Positions 55,382 through 63,546 of a stretch of DNA of 64,000 nt are shown here, in pieces. Numbering within the stretch: position 1 is the stretch's first letter; the number at the start of each line of letters is the position of its first letter. The notes beneath the pieces were generated by a model. It was not told the DNA's origin. It saw nothing but the letters and a program-made list of their open reading frames with translations, and did no database searches. The stretch comes from Allochromatium humboldtianum. GTDB taxonomy: Bacteria; Pseudomonadota; Gammaproteobacteria; Chromatiales; Chromatiaceae. Where the stretch lies: contig NZ_JABZEO010000004.1 of the NCBI RefSeq assembly GCF_013385175.1, positions 62,001-126,000 on the forward strand. Direction: 5' to 3'. A program made the position numbers and the translations under genes.

Positions 55382-55503
55382 TTGACAAGCCTCTCAGTAC
55401 ATAAGAAACTGTTGATGTACTGAAGCACTTGGCTCCAGTACACTCCTCCATCCTCCTTTGGTGGTAATTTTTCGAGCGCGACGCAACCCGTCGCGCTTTT
55501 TTT
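55382..55503 (+). ncRNA. Candidate structured RNA or 3' regulatory element after ubiX
   Basis: Between ubiX and tmcA the sequence has three arms of one repeat: CAGTACAT (55396-55403), ATGTACTG (55415-55422) and CCAGTACA (near 55435-55442). The middle arm can pair with either neighbour, so two exclusive hairpins are possible. A C-rich stretch (CTCCTCCATCCTCC) follows, able to pair with ribosome-binding sequences, and the element ends in a strong rho-independent terminator. TTGACA at 55382-55387 could be a -35 box but no proper -10 was found. It may be an independent small RNA or the ubiX 3' end. Confidence 0.45.
55475..55503 (+). terminator. Rho-independent terminator (plus strand)
   Basis: A 9-base-pair perfect stem, AGCGCGACG / CGTCGCGCT, with loop CAACC, followed by a run of seven T (55497-55503). 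It ends plus-strand transcripts from ubiX or the candidate RNA. The T-run overlaps the stop codon of the opposing tmcA. Confidence 0.9.
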
Positions 55504-57778
55504 ATGGTCGGATGGCCGGAAGGCGAGCGAAGAGTCGGCCGCACACTTGGCGGAGTCGCTCCAGCAGCGCCTCCCGGCCACGGGCTGCAAAACGTCGCGC
55601 CAGTCCGGTGAGCGGGTGATATTGCAGCACGGCCGCGACCAGCAGGGCGGACTCGCGTCGATCGATCCGCCCGGTTCTCAGGGCATCGGCCAGATGCCGA
55701 CGTGTCAGGACCGACAGCAGCGGCAGACTGGCTTCCAGCGTTCGATGTCCCGCGACGAAGGACTCCAGCTCGAAGCGCCAGCCGTCCGAATCGGCGTGCG
55801 TTGCGCACTCGGCCGAGTCCGGCACGGGCAGGGCGCCGATGAGCATCGCGGCGATCTCGGGATCGAGTTCGCGCAGTGGACCGGCGAGCCAGACCGGCAG
55901 ACTGGACGCGAGCCGTCGGTTGGCGTCTTCGAGCAGGCGCTCGCCCGCGTCCGAGATCGCCCGGAGCACGACCACGGCATGTTCGCCGCTGGCGGCATTG
56001 CGACTGGCGCCGATCTGAGCCGGCAGGAAACCGCAGGCCTGCCAGAATTCCAGTAGCTCGGTCGTGGCCCCGAAGCTGGCGCCCAAAAGGTCGATTCGCT
56101 CGGTTCGGGCCGCAGGCTCCAACTCGGCCAGCAGACGCCGCCCCAGCCCACGCCCCGTCAGAGCCGGGTGCACGACGATCCGGATCACGCGCCAATAGCG
56201 ATGGACCGGCGCCTCCGGCAGACCGGCATGGGCCGAGAGCGTCTGGGGCAGGAGATGGCCGCGTGGGCGACGCCGTCCGCAGAAGATGGCCGCACGCAGT
56301 TCCGGGTCGAGCATCCCGCCTTCCTCGGCGACCAGCAGGGTGCCGACCAGATGTCCAGCCTGTCGCAGCACCAGAAGACGCACATTGGGGCCGTCGAGCA
56401 GCATTCGCAGATCCAGCGGACGGGTCTGATAGTGGGCGAGCACCAGCAGGCCGAAGAGTTCGCGCAATGTCGGCTCGTCCCGGAGCAGGGCGTCGCGGTC
56501 CAGCCACTGGGCGTTCAAGCCGGTTGGATCGACGGTGGCGGCCTCCAGGACGGCTTCGCGTGCAGCCGGTGCGGCATCGAGCAGAAGGGCGCGAAAGACC
56601 AGACATTCGAGTGGATCGTCGGCTGCCCAGCGGATCGGGGTGTCCAGGCCGATGGCACGCCAGTCGGGTGTCAGGCGCTCCAGGGTGTCGCGGAAGCGGA
56701 TCTCGAAGCCGCGCCCGGTGCCCTCGTAGCCGTGCACGGTGCTGGCGAAGACGATGCGGCCATAGCGTTCGAGCAGGGCCGTCAGCAGTGGGGCCGGGAT
56801 GCCGGCCGCCTCGTCGACCAGGAGCAGATCGGCTTCGGGCTGGTGTTCGAGGAGTTCGGCCGGTGCGTGGAAGACGAGCGACTGGAGTCCTGTCGAGACG
56901 TCACAGGTTCGTCCGGTGCTCCGTTCGGCCGCGCTCAATACCGCCTCGGCATGACGGTAGAGCGTCTCGACCGCCTCGCGCCTGGGCGCCGTCACCACCA
57001 GACGCCGTCCACCCTCGATCAGGAGACGACCGGCGGCCAGTCCGAGCGCGGCGCTCTTGCCGCGTCCGCGATGCGCGGTCAGGACCAGCGGGCGTCGCGC
57101 GCGACCATGCGCGGTCTTGAGGATGGCCGCGACGACTTGGGCCTGATCGGGTGTGGAGGGACAGGCCAGGTCATCGGGCATCGAGCGCTGGAGCCGGTCA
57201 TGGGCAGATGCGCTCGGAACCGAACCTGTAGGGGCGGCGATCGACTCCAGGCCGCCCTGGTCGAGGCGCACGACATCCGGATCGGACTCCAGCACGGCGA
57301 TGAGACGCGCGATGAAGCGCCGGCTCAATCCCGCCGGGTCGAATGGCCAGACCGCAATCCGCTCGGCCTGCGGGTCGGGCAGGCGCGACCACTCGGCCAC
57401 GGGCGGCGTCAGGAGCACCAGGAGTCCGCCGCCGCGAATCGCTCCCGTGGCGGCGCCGAACCCATCGGGGTCGAATCCGCCATGCACGTCGAGAATCAAT
57501 AGATCCAGATCCGAGCCCAGCAGACGTGTCGCCGAACGTAGCGGTCGGCTCGGTTCGGCGAGGATCGGACGCTCCGCGAGACAGATCCGATCGAGTTCGG
57601 GCAGGGCGGCGACGATCCGGCGCGCACCGTCCGCCGTCCATTCGGGCGATCCGCGCAACCAAAGAGTCAGACGATGACCACGGGCGCACGCCGATGCGTG
57701 CCGATCGCGCAACCAGCGAGCATCGGGGACGCTCGCCAAGCGCCGATGTTCCGTTTCAGACCTCGGCGAAATGCTCAA
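55502..57778 (-). CDS. tmcA: tRNA(Met) cytidine acetyltransferase
   Basis: A 758-residue protein of the TmcA/Nat10 family, which acetylates cytidine 34 of the elongator tRNA-Met anticodon with ATP and acetyl-CoA. Order: an N-terminal DUF1726-type domain, a RecD-like ATPase with Walker A LTAHRGRGKSAALGLAAG (about 230) and Walker B LLLVDEAAGIPAPLL, a GNAT acetyltransferase (IVVHPALTGRGLGRRLLAELE, about 545) and a tRNA-binding C-terminus. Its start overlaps the stop of the preceding pcm gene by 4 bases. Confidence 0.92.
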   Translation of the reverse strand: MSISPRSETEHRRLASVPDARWLRDRHASACARGHRLTLWLRGSPEWTADGARRIVAALPELDRICLAERPILAEPSRPLRSATRLLGSDLDLLILDVHGGFDPDGFGAATGAIRGGGLLVLLTPPVAEWSRLPDPQAERIAVWPFDPAGLSRRFIARLIAVLESDPDVVRLDQGGLESIAAPTGSVPSASAHDRLQRSMPDDLACPSTPDQAQVVAAILKTAHGRARRPLVLTAHRGRGKSAALGLAAGRLLIEGGRRLVVTAPRREAVETLYRHAEAVLSAAERSTGRTCDVSTGLQSLVFHAPAELLEHQPEADLLLVDEAAGIPAPLLTALLERYGRIVFASTVHGYEGTGRGFEIRFRDTLERLTPDWRAIGLDTPIRWAADDPLECLVFRALLLDAAPAAREAVLEAATVDPTGLNAQWLDRDALLRDEPTLRELFGLLVLAHYQTRPLDLRMLLDGPNVRLLVLRQAGHLVGTLLVAEEGGMLDPELRAAIFCGRRRPRGHLLPQTLSAHAGLPEAPVHRYWRVIRIVVHPALTGRGLGRRLLAELEPAARTERIDLLGASFGATTELLEFWQACGFLPAQIGASRNAASGEHAVVVLRAISDAGERLLEDANRRLASSLPVWLAGPLRELDPEIAAMLIGALPVPDSAECATHADSDGWRFELESFVAGHRTLEASLPLLSVLTRRHLADALRTGRIDRRESALLVAAVLQYHPLTGLARRFAARGREALLERLRQVCGRLFARLPAIRP

Positions 57779-58542
57779 GGCTCCATCGCACCCGTGACCG
57801 GCACGAAACGCACCGGCAGCAGATCGCGCCGCACCAGCTCACCGCCTTCGTCGCGCGTGAAGACCGCCAGCCATTGCACGCGATCGGGCGCCCCCATGGG
57901 GATCACCAGCCGCCCATCGGGCGCGAGCTGCTCGACCAACCGACGCGGAATGTGCGGCGCCGCCGCCGTGACGATGATGGCGTCGAAGGGCGCGGCCTCC
58001 GGCCAGCCGAGCCAGCCGTCCCCGGCGCGCACCCGGACCCGGTCGTAGCCCAGCGACTCCAGCGTCCTCGCCGCCCGCTCGGCCAGCTCGGGCACGATCT
58101 CGACCGTATAGACCTCGACGTCCATGGCCGCCAGCACGGCGGCCTGATAACCCGACCCCGTGCCCAGTTCATAGACCCGATCGCCCGGGCCGACGTCGAG
58201 CAACTGACTCATGATGGCGACGATATAGGGTTGAGAGATGGTCTGTCCCTCGCCGATCGGCAGCGGCGAATCGAGATAGGCCAGCGCCCGCTCGGACTCA
58301 GGGACGAAGCGCTCACGCGGCACCGTGCGCAGTGCCTGCTCGACCCGTGGATCGAGTCGATCGAAACCCAGTTCGCCGGCCGTGGCGCGCACCCCGGCCT
58401 GAATCTGCTCCACCAGCTGATGACGTCGTTCAGCCATGACCGCCTCCTCCGATTCCGTCGCCTGGGCCGGAATGAACAACACGCCGAGACCGAGGATCGA
58501 GCAGGCGCGCGTGATCCGCTGCAATCGCTTTTGACGTGGCAT
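57775..58542 (-). CDS. pcm: Protein-L-isoaspartate O-methyltransferase with signal peptide
   Basis: A 255-residue product from ATG 58542, chosen because GGGAGG lies 9 bases upstream; ATG 58587 is an alternative. The SAM-binding loop VYELGTGSGYQAAVLAAM and the catalytic-region motifs FVPESERALAYLDSPLPIGEGQTISQPYIV (quoted in short as IGEGQTISQPYIV) identify PCMT, which repairs isoaspartyl residues. Unlike E. coli Pcm it begins with a basic stretch and a hydrophobic segment (ILGLGVLFIPAQATES), a probable Sec signal peptide, so it may act in the periplasm. SAM supply there is unclear. It lies 4 bases inside the tmcA start. Confidence 0.88.
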   Translation of the reverse strand: MPRQKRLQRITRACSILGLGVLFIPAQATESEEAVMAERRHQLVEQIQAGVRATAGELGFDRLDPRVEQALRTVPRERFVPESERALAYLDSPLPIGEGQTISQPYIVAIMSQLLDVGPGDRVYELGTGSGYQAAVLAAMDVEVYTVEIVPELAERAARTLESLGYDRVRVRAGDGWLGWPEAAPFDAIIVTAAAPHIPRRLVEQLAPDGRLVIPMGAPDRVQWLAVFTRDEGGELVRRDLLPVRFVPVTGAMEP

Positions 58543-58605
58543 GTGATGAACCTCCCGCCGGTATCGATCCACCGGATCGTTCGGCACAGAGGATAGCGCA
58601 CAATG

Positions 58606-58628
58606 AAAAAGGGGCCATCCGGCCCCTT
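58606..58628 (-). terminator. Rho-independent terminator after fccB
   Basis: The minus-strand hairpin AAGGGGCC / GGCCCCTT with loop GGAT is followed by TTT on that strand, making five T including the stem. It lies about 35 bases after the fccB stop and is well placed to end the sulfide dehydrogenase transcript. Confidence 0.85.
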
Positions 58629-58662
58629 GAAGTCGAGATCCGGGGATCTCGCGTTCTCGTGC

Positions 58663-59958
58663 TTATCCGAAGGTATCGTGCACGATGTTGTTGTACCAGC
58701 TATAGGCGTACTGCACCTCGCGCTCCAGCACCCAGTCCGGCGCATCGACCGGGGTGACGCCGCCCGAATCCGGCACCGATTCGATGGCCGAACCGTCTGC
58801 GGCCGGTCGATAGACGGCCGCGACCGAGATCCCATAGGCCGGCGCCAGGATCGAGTAACAGGTGTTGATATAAGACGGCGTGCCCGGCTCCTCGCCCTTG
58901 AGCAGCGCCACCACGGCAGCGGCGGCGACCTTGCCCTGGCTGTTGGCCGAATAGCCCGACTTGGGCATGGCGGCGGCGATACAGGCGTCGCCGATCACGT
59001 GGATGCCGGCGTGGATCTTGGATTCGAAGGTTTTGATGTCGACCGGGCACCAGCCGGAGTCGTTGGTCAGCCCGGCGATCTGCGCGATCTTGCCCGCGCG
59101 CTGCGGCGGAATGAGGTTGATGACATCGGCCTTGAATTCGTCGCCGAAGGAGGTCTCGACCATCATCTCACCGCCGTCGACCTTGACCACGGCGGAGTCC
59201 GGTCCCGGATGCCACTCGATCAGGGCGTTCTCGGTGCCGAAACCATAGAGCCGCTCCCAACCCTTGGTGAATTGAGCCTGCTTGGAGAAGGCTTGACTGC
59301 TGTCGAGGATGATGACCTTTGACTTGGGCTTGTGGGCCTTGAGGTAATGCGCGACCTGACTGGCGCGCTCATAGGGTCCGGGCGGGCAGCGGAAGGGCGC
59401 GGCCGGGGGCGCGATGATCACGGTGCCGCCGTCCTTCATGTCTTCGAGCTGCTTGCGCAGGATGGCCGTCTGCTCGCCGGCTTTCCAGGCGTGAGGCAGC
59501 GTGGCGGCGGCCTCCTCGCTGTAGCCCTCGATCTTGTCGTAGATCAGCTCGATGCCGGGGGCGACCACGCAGCGGTCATAGCCGAACTCAGCCCCGCCGG
59601 CGGTTTTGACCAGCTTCTTGTCCGGATCGATGCCGGTGGCGCTGTCGTGCACCACCTGGATGCCGTGCGCCCGCAGTCCGTCATAGCCGTGCCTGATCGA
59701 TTCGAGCTTGCGGTCGCCGCCGATGACCTCGTTGCTCAGATAGCAGGTGTAGTAGTTCTCGTTGGGCTCGATCAGGGTGACTTCGATGCTGGGATCGGCG
59801 AGCTTGATGTACTTGGCCGCCGTCGCTCCGCCCGTACCTCCGCCGATGACAACCACCTTGCGCCCGGCGCCGAAGGCCAGGTGCGGGAAACCCAGGATGC
59901 CGACCGCCGCCGCGGCCGCACCCGAGGTCTTGATGAAATCGCGTCTGTTAAACGTCAT
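58663..59958 (-). CDS. fccB: Flavocytochrome c sulfide dehydrogenase, flavoprotein subunit
   Basis: A 431-residue precursor. The twin-arginine signal (FNRRDFIK and a hydrophobic alanine-rich run) is cleaved before [11 protein letters not shown]. In mature numbering, Cys42 in YYTCYLS is the covalent FAD attachment site, and Cys161 (FRCPPGPY) with a cysteine in INTCYSI forms the active disulfide near the flavin. The protein oxidises sulfide in the periplasm and passes electrons to the dihaem subunit FccA. It closely matches the A. vinosum FccB I know. The gene lies 15 bases after fccA on the same strand. Confidence 0.97.
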   Translation of the reverse strand: MTFNRRDFIKTSGAAAAAVGILGFPHLAFGAGRKVVVIGGGTGGATAAKYIKLADPSIEVTLIEPNENYYTCYLSNEVIGGDRKLESIRHGYDGLRAHGIQVVHDSATGIDPDKKLVKTAGGAEFGYDRCVVAPGIELIYDKIEGYSEEAAATLPHAWKAGEQTAILRKQLEDMKDGGTVIIAPPAAPFRCPPGPYERASQVAHYLKAHKPKSKVIILDSSQAFSKQAQFTKGWERLYGFGTENALIEWHPGPDSAVVKVDGGEMMVETSFGDEFKADVINLIPPQRAGKIAQIAGLTNDSGWCPVDIKTFESKIHAGIHVIGDACIAAAMPKSGYSANSQGKVAAAAVVALLKGEEPGTPSYINTCYSILAPAYGISVAAVYRPAADGSAIESVPDSGGVTPVDAPDWVLEREVQYAYSWYNNIVHDTFG

Positions 59959-59973
59959 GTCCGTCTCCCCCGA

Positions 59974-60573
59974 TCATTGCTGGCTGGCGTAGAAGGCATA
60001 GAGTGCGTCGAGTCCTTCATCGCCCTCGGCCTTGAGCAGTTCCCTGAGCTTGCTCGCCATCTTCTTTTCCATCGGCCGGCGCTCCTCGCGGAAGTCCGAC
60101 ATGGCGTACTGGAGATAGGGCGTCCACTGGCCGGCGAGGATGTGGTAGTCCTCCTCGTCGACGAGCGGCTTGCCGCCCTCGACATGGCACTTCTCGCAGT
60201 ACTTGTCGTGCAGCTTGGCGCCTGTGTCGGCGAGCGCCGTGTCGAAGGACTGCTTGGCCGGTTGGTAGGTCTGCTGCTTGAAGTAGCCGGCCATTTTCTC
60301 GAAGTCCGCCGTCGAGTAGCCCTTGGCGATGCGGCCCATGATGGTCGAGGCGATCTCGCCGCTCTTGAAGCCTTCCATTACCTCGACGAAGACGATCGGG
60401 TCCATCTGAGCGATGGAGGGCGAGGCGGGACCGACGCTGTTGCCGTGGGTGCCGTGGCAGCCGGCGCAGTTGTTGGCCAGCATCTCGGCGGTGGGCTCGG
60501 CGCCGGCGTTGGACGCCAGTCCAAGCGCCAGCACACTGGCCGCGAGCATGAGTCTCGGGGTGCTTGGGGTCAT
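59974..60573 (-). CDS. fccA: Flavocytochrome c sulfide dehydrogenase, dihaem cytochrome subunit
   Basis: A 199-residue precursor from ATG 60573, with a GGAG-rich ribosome site upstream, having a 25-residue signal peptide cleaved before EPTAEML. The mature chain is 174 residues with two CxxCH haem sites, NNCAGCHG and KYCEKCHV, each in a cytochrome c fold. It takes electrons from FccB and passes them to soluble cytochromes in the periplasm. An in-frame upstream start at 60648 gives a non-family N-terminus and is rejected. Confidence 0.97.
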   Translation of the reverse strand: MTPSTPRLMLAASVLALGLASNAGAEPTAEMLANNCAGCHGTHGNSVGPASPSIAQMDPIVFVEVMEGFKSGEIASTIMGRIAKGYSTADFEKMAGYFKQQTYQPAKQSFDTALADTGAKLHDKYCEKCHVEGGKPLVDEEDYHILAGQWTPYLQYAMSDFREERRPMEKKMASKLRELLKAEGDEGLDALYAFYASQQ

Positions 60574-60608
60574 GGTGTTGCTCCTCTCCTTCTTGGTTTG
60601 ATTCAGTG

Positions 60609-60644
60609 ATTCAACCGCTTTTTTTATGAGGTTATGGGTTGAAT
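60609..60644. repeat. Inverted repeat upstream of fccA
   Basis: A perfect 8-base inverted repeat, ATTCAACC (60609-60616) and GGTTGAAT (60637-60644), flanks a T-rich spacer of 20 bases, 36 to 71 bases before the fccA start. A further ATTCA copy precedes it. It could be an operator or a hairpin in the fccAB leader; no regulator is adjacent. On the minus strand a TTGTAT...TAAAAA pair about 16 bases apart is a weak promoter candidate here. Confidence 0.4.
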
Positions 60645-60711
60645 ACAACGTGCTGCGTGAACCTGTTGGTCACCCGCGCACGACACGGGCGTGCCTTCAG
60701 GCCGGTCAGGC

Positions 60712-61683
60712 TCAAGGCGTCTTGGAAGCCTTGGGCGTCAGGCGCGCGATCGCCTGCCGATGGCCGAGTTGGACGGCGATATCGGCCGCCGTGCGACCGG
60801 CGTCGTCCTTGAGATCGGTTCGGGCGCCGGCCGCGATGAGCCGGTCGATGAGTTCGGCATGGTCGGTGGCGACGGCCTCCATCAGGGCGGTCGTGCCCTC
60901 CCGGTCCTGCCGGTTGGGATCGGCGCCCATGGCGAGCAGGCGCTCGACCATGGCGACATGGCCATGCCCGACGGCCAGGATGAGCGCGGTCGAGCCGAGC
61001 GCATCGACCGCGTCGAGTTGGGCGCCCAGCCCGGCGAGCGTCTCGACGGCGCCGACATGCCCCTGATCGGCGGCGATGAGCAGCGCCGTGGCGCCCTCCT
61101 TGTCGCGCGCCTCCAGATCCGCGCCGCCCCCGGCCAGCAGCGGCAGCACTCCGGTCTCGCCCTTGGACGCCGCCTGCATCAGCGCCGTGCGGCCTTCGCG
61201 ATCGGCGGCCTTGGGATCGGCGCCCTTGAACAGCAGCTGCTCGACCATGTCGGTGATGCCGTGACGCGAGGCGATCATGAGCGCGTCCCAGCCGGAGCGG
61301 GTACGATCGTGGACATGGGCGCCGCGCTCCAGGAGCAGGGCGCTGATACCGATGTGCCCGGCCTCGGCGGCGAAGGTCAGCGGGGTGCAGCCGGCGACGG
61401 TGCGGGCGTTGACGTCGGCCCCTCGGGTCAGGAGCAGGGCGACGGTCTCCAGATCATCACCCTCGACGGCGAACATGAGCGCGGTCTTGCCGAACTGATT
61501 GGGCGCGTCGACGCGCACGCCCTGGTCGAGCAAGTCGGCGGCGGTCTCGGCGTCGCCGATCATGACGGTCAGCCGCAGTTCGGTCTCCAGATCCGTCTCG
61601 GCGGCCCAAACGACCGGAGCGGCCAGGAGCAGGGCGGAGACGAGCAGCGGGGCGCAAAGGCGGAATGTGCGATGTGGGTCCAT
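60712..61683 (-). CDS. Exported ankyrin-repeat protein
   Basis: A 323-residue protein with a signal peptide ([17 protein letters not shown]) and about eight ankyrin repeats from residue 30 to the end, with helical GADxxxxDxxGxTALMxA units (for example [20 protein letters not shown] and [19 protein letters not shown]). Ankyrin arrays bind proteins, so it may hold periplasmic partners together or act as a chaperone. It lies between the tetraheme cytochrome and fccA, 139 bases before fccA, which suggests a link with sulfide oxidation; no catalytic domain is present. Confidence 0.9.
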   Translation of the reverse strand: MDPHRTFRLCAPLLVSALLLAAPVVWAAETDLETELRLTVMIGDAETAADLLDQGVRVDAPNQFGKTALMFAVEGDDLETVALLLTRGADVNARTVAGCTPLTFAAEAGHIGISALLLERGAHVHDRTRSGWDALMIASRHGITDMVEQLLFKGADPKAADREGRTALMQAASKGETGVLPLLAGGGADLEARDKEGATALLIAADQGHVGAVETLAGLGAQLDAVDALGSTALILAVGHGHVAMVERLLAMGADPNRQDREGTTALMEAVATDHAELIDRLIAAGARTDLKDDAGRTAADIAVQLGHRQAIARLTPKASKTP

Positions 61684-61716
61684 GGCGGCCTCTTGGCTTG
61701 GGCGATGCCTCCCGGA

Positions 61717-62274
61717 TCAGGAAGCGTCGTCGTCCGGCTCGGTTGGCTCGTGATGGGCCACGCCCTTGTGGCACTCGATACAGGTCTGGCCCTTGTCCTG
61801 GGCGGACGAATGGCGACTGCGCGCCGAGCGACTCTGCTCGGAGAGATCCATGTCGGCGTAATCGTGACAGCTACGGCATTCGCGCGAGTCGCTCGCCTCC
61901 ATCCGTTTCCAGACCTGATTGGCCAGATACCAGCGACGGGCCTCGAACTTCTCGGGCGTGTCGATGGTGCCCATGATCTCGTGATAGACGTCCTTGGCGG
62001 CCACGATCTTGGTGACGAGCTTGGGGCCGAGTTCCTTGGGCACATGGCAGTCGGCACAGGTGGCCTGGACGCCCGATGTGTTCTTGTAGTGGAGCGATTC
62101 CTTGTACTCCTCGAAGTTCGTCTGCATCGTGTGGCAGGAGGTGCAGAATTCGAGGGTATTGGTGGTCTTGATGCCGAAGTCGACGGCCCAGACGAAGGCG
62201 ATGCCTCCGACGAACATCAACCCCAGAGCAAGCAGTGAAAAGCGCTTGGCCGAAGAAGCCTCGGGCTTCGACAT
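61717..62274 (-). CDS. NapC/NirT-family membrane tetraheme cytochrome c
   Basis: A 185-residue protein from ATG 62274 with a GGAGG 8 bases upstream (the frame opens with TTG at 62289). An N-terminal membrane anchor (about residues 12-32) is followed by four CxxCH haem sites: CTSCH (44-48), CADCH (73-77), CRSCH (133-137) and CIECH (165-169). NapC/NirT proteins move electrons between the quinone pool and periplasmic enzymes. Next to fccAB it could connect sulfide-derived electrons to membrane carriers, but this is inferred from gene order. The C-terminus is acidic. Confidence 0.92.
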   Translation of the reverse strand: MSKPEASSAKRFSLLALGLMFVGGIAFVWAVDFGIKTTNTLEFCTSCHTMQTNFEEYKESLHYKNTSGVQATCADCHVPKELGPKLVTKIVAAKDVYHEIMGTIDTPEKFEARRWYLANQVWKRMEASDSRECRSCHDYADMDLSEQSRSARSRHSSAQDKGQTCIECHKGVAHHEPTEPDDDAS

Positions 62275-62366
62275 GCGAACGTCCTCCAAACGGCTGGCGG
62301 CTGTTGTTGGCGCCGCTCTGATCGGCCGTTCGAGGAGGCACTCGGCTCATCGAACGGCTCGTTGAT

Positions 62367-62378
62367 TGACAATTGTCA
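62367..62378. promoter_or_regulatory. Perfect 12-base palindrome upstream of the tetraheme cytochrome gene
   Basis: TGACAATTGTCA is fully palindromic and lies about 93 bases before the cytochrome start, in a short AT-rich patch. A perfect palindrome of this length suits a dimeric regulator. TTGACA at 62366-62371 overlaps it on the plus strand. The cognate regulator is unknown. Confidence 0.4.
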
Positions 62379-62424
62379 TGGATCTTAAAGCAAAGCTGGT
62401 CGGGATGTATAGTGTTCGATCGAT

Positions 62425-62456
62425 CGCACGAGGCCGTCGCGGCCCGGCCTCGTGCG
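62425..62456 (-). terminator. Strong GC hairpin after nadA without T-run
   Basis: An 11-base-pair perfect inverted repeat, CGCACGAGGCC / GGCCTCGTGCG with a 10-base loop, begins 8 bases past the nadA stop. The minus strand has no T-run after it, so it may be a weak terminator or an RNA-end-protecting hairpin rather than a classical rho-independent terminator. Confidence 0.45.
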
Positions 62457-62463
62457 GGGGAGA

Positions 62464-63531
62464 TCAGGTGCGTGCCGGCCGCCCGATGCCGCGTTCGCGG
62501 GCGAAGTCGAGCATACGCTGGATGGAGACGACGGCACGCTCGCGGATGGCCGGGTCGATGCGGATCTCCTGATCGCCGGTCAGCAGCACCTGCTCCAGAT
62601 TCTGGAGCGCGTTCATCGCCATCCAGGGACAGTGGGCGCAGCTCTCGCAGGTCGCGCCCTCGCCGGCGGTGGGGGCGGGGATGAGGATCTTGTCCGGGGC
62701 GATCTGGCGCATCTTCCAGAAGATGCCGGCATCTGTGGCGACGATGAACTCGCGGTTCGGCAGTTCAGCCACTGCGCGGATCAACTGAGTGGTCGAGCCG
62801 ACCACGTCGGCCTGATCGACCACCTCGTCGGGCGATTCGGGATGCACCAGCACGGCCGCGTCCGGATGCAGCTTGCGCACCCGCTCCAGGGCGAACGACT
62901 TGAACTCCTCGTGCACCACGCAGGCGCCGTTCCACAGCAGCATCTCGGCCCCGGTCACGCGCTCGATGTAGTGCCCGAGATGCTTGTCGGGCGCCCAGAG
63001 GATCTTCTCGCCGCGCGCGGCCAGATGCTCGACCACCGGCAGGGCGATGCTGGAGGTCACGACCCAGTCGGCGCGCGCCTTGACCGCCGCGCTGGTGTTG
63101 GCATAGACGACGACGGTGTGATCCGGATGGGCGTCGCAGAAGGCGGTGAACTCATCCGCCGGACAGCCCTCGTCGAGCGAGCAGGTCGCGCGCAGATCCG
63201 GCATCAGCACCCGCTTCTCGGGATTGAGGATCTTGGCCGTCTCGCCCATGAAGCGCACGCCGCAGACGACTAGGGTCTCGGCGTCGGTCTCGGTGCCGAA
63301 GCGCGCCATCTCCAGCGAATCGGCGACGTATCCTCCTGTTTCTTCAGCCAGCGACTGGAGCTCGGGGTCGGTGTAGTAATGCGCCACCAGAACCGCGTTT
63401 TGCGCCTGGAGCAACCGGCGGATGCGCGATCGGAGCTGGGTGCGCTCGTCGTCGCTCAACGTCGGCCACTGAGGATGCGGCGGAACCTCGATCGAACGGA
63501 TCGGCAGCGTCTCGGATGAGGGATTGGCCAT
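62464..63531 (-). CDS. nadA: Quinolinate synthase
   Basis: A 355-residue iron-sulfur enzyme that joins iminoaspartate and dihydroxyacetone phosphate to quinolinate in NAD synthesis. Three cysteines of the [4Fe-4S] site are visible in [26 protein letters not shown] and [32 protein letters not shown] and [14 protein letters not shown] are family blocks. Length is normal for the A-type enzyme. It is 15 bases after the membrane protein gene at the window edge, so probably co-transcribed. Confidence 0.96.
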   Translation of the reverse strand: MANPSSETLPIRSIEVPPHPQWPTLSDDERTQLRSRIRRLLQAQNAVLVAHYYTDPELQSLAEETGGYVADSLEMARFGTETDAETLVVCGVRFMGETAKILNPEKRVLMPDLRATCSLDEGCPADEFTAFCDAHPDHTVVVYANTSAAVKARADWVVTSSIALPVVEHLAARGEKILWAPDKHLGHYIERVTGAEMLLWNGACVVHEEFKSFALERVRKLHPDAAVLVHPESPDEVVDQADVVGSTTQLIRAVAELPNREFIVATDAGIFWKMRQIAPDKILIPAPTAGEGATCESCAHCPWMAMNALQNLEQVLLTGDQEIRIDPAIRERAVVSIQRMLDFARERGIGRPART

Positions 63532-63546
63532 GCGCGTGCTCCGCCT

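Noticed and set aside
55363-55590. A 75-codon minus-strand frame across the ubiX-tmcA gap
   Set aside because: It overlaps the terminator and structured element and the end of tmcA in a different frame, with no domain.
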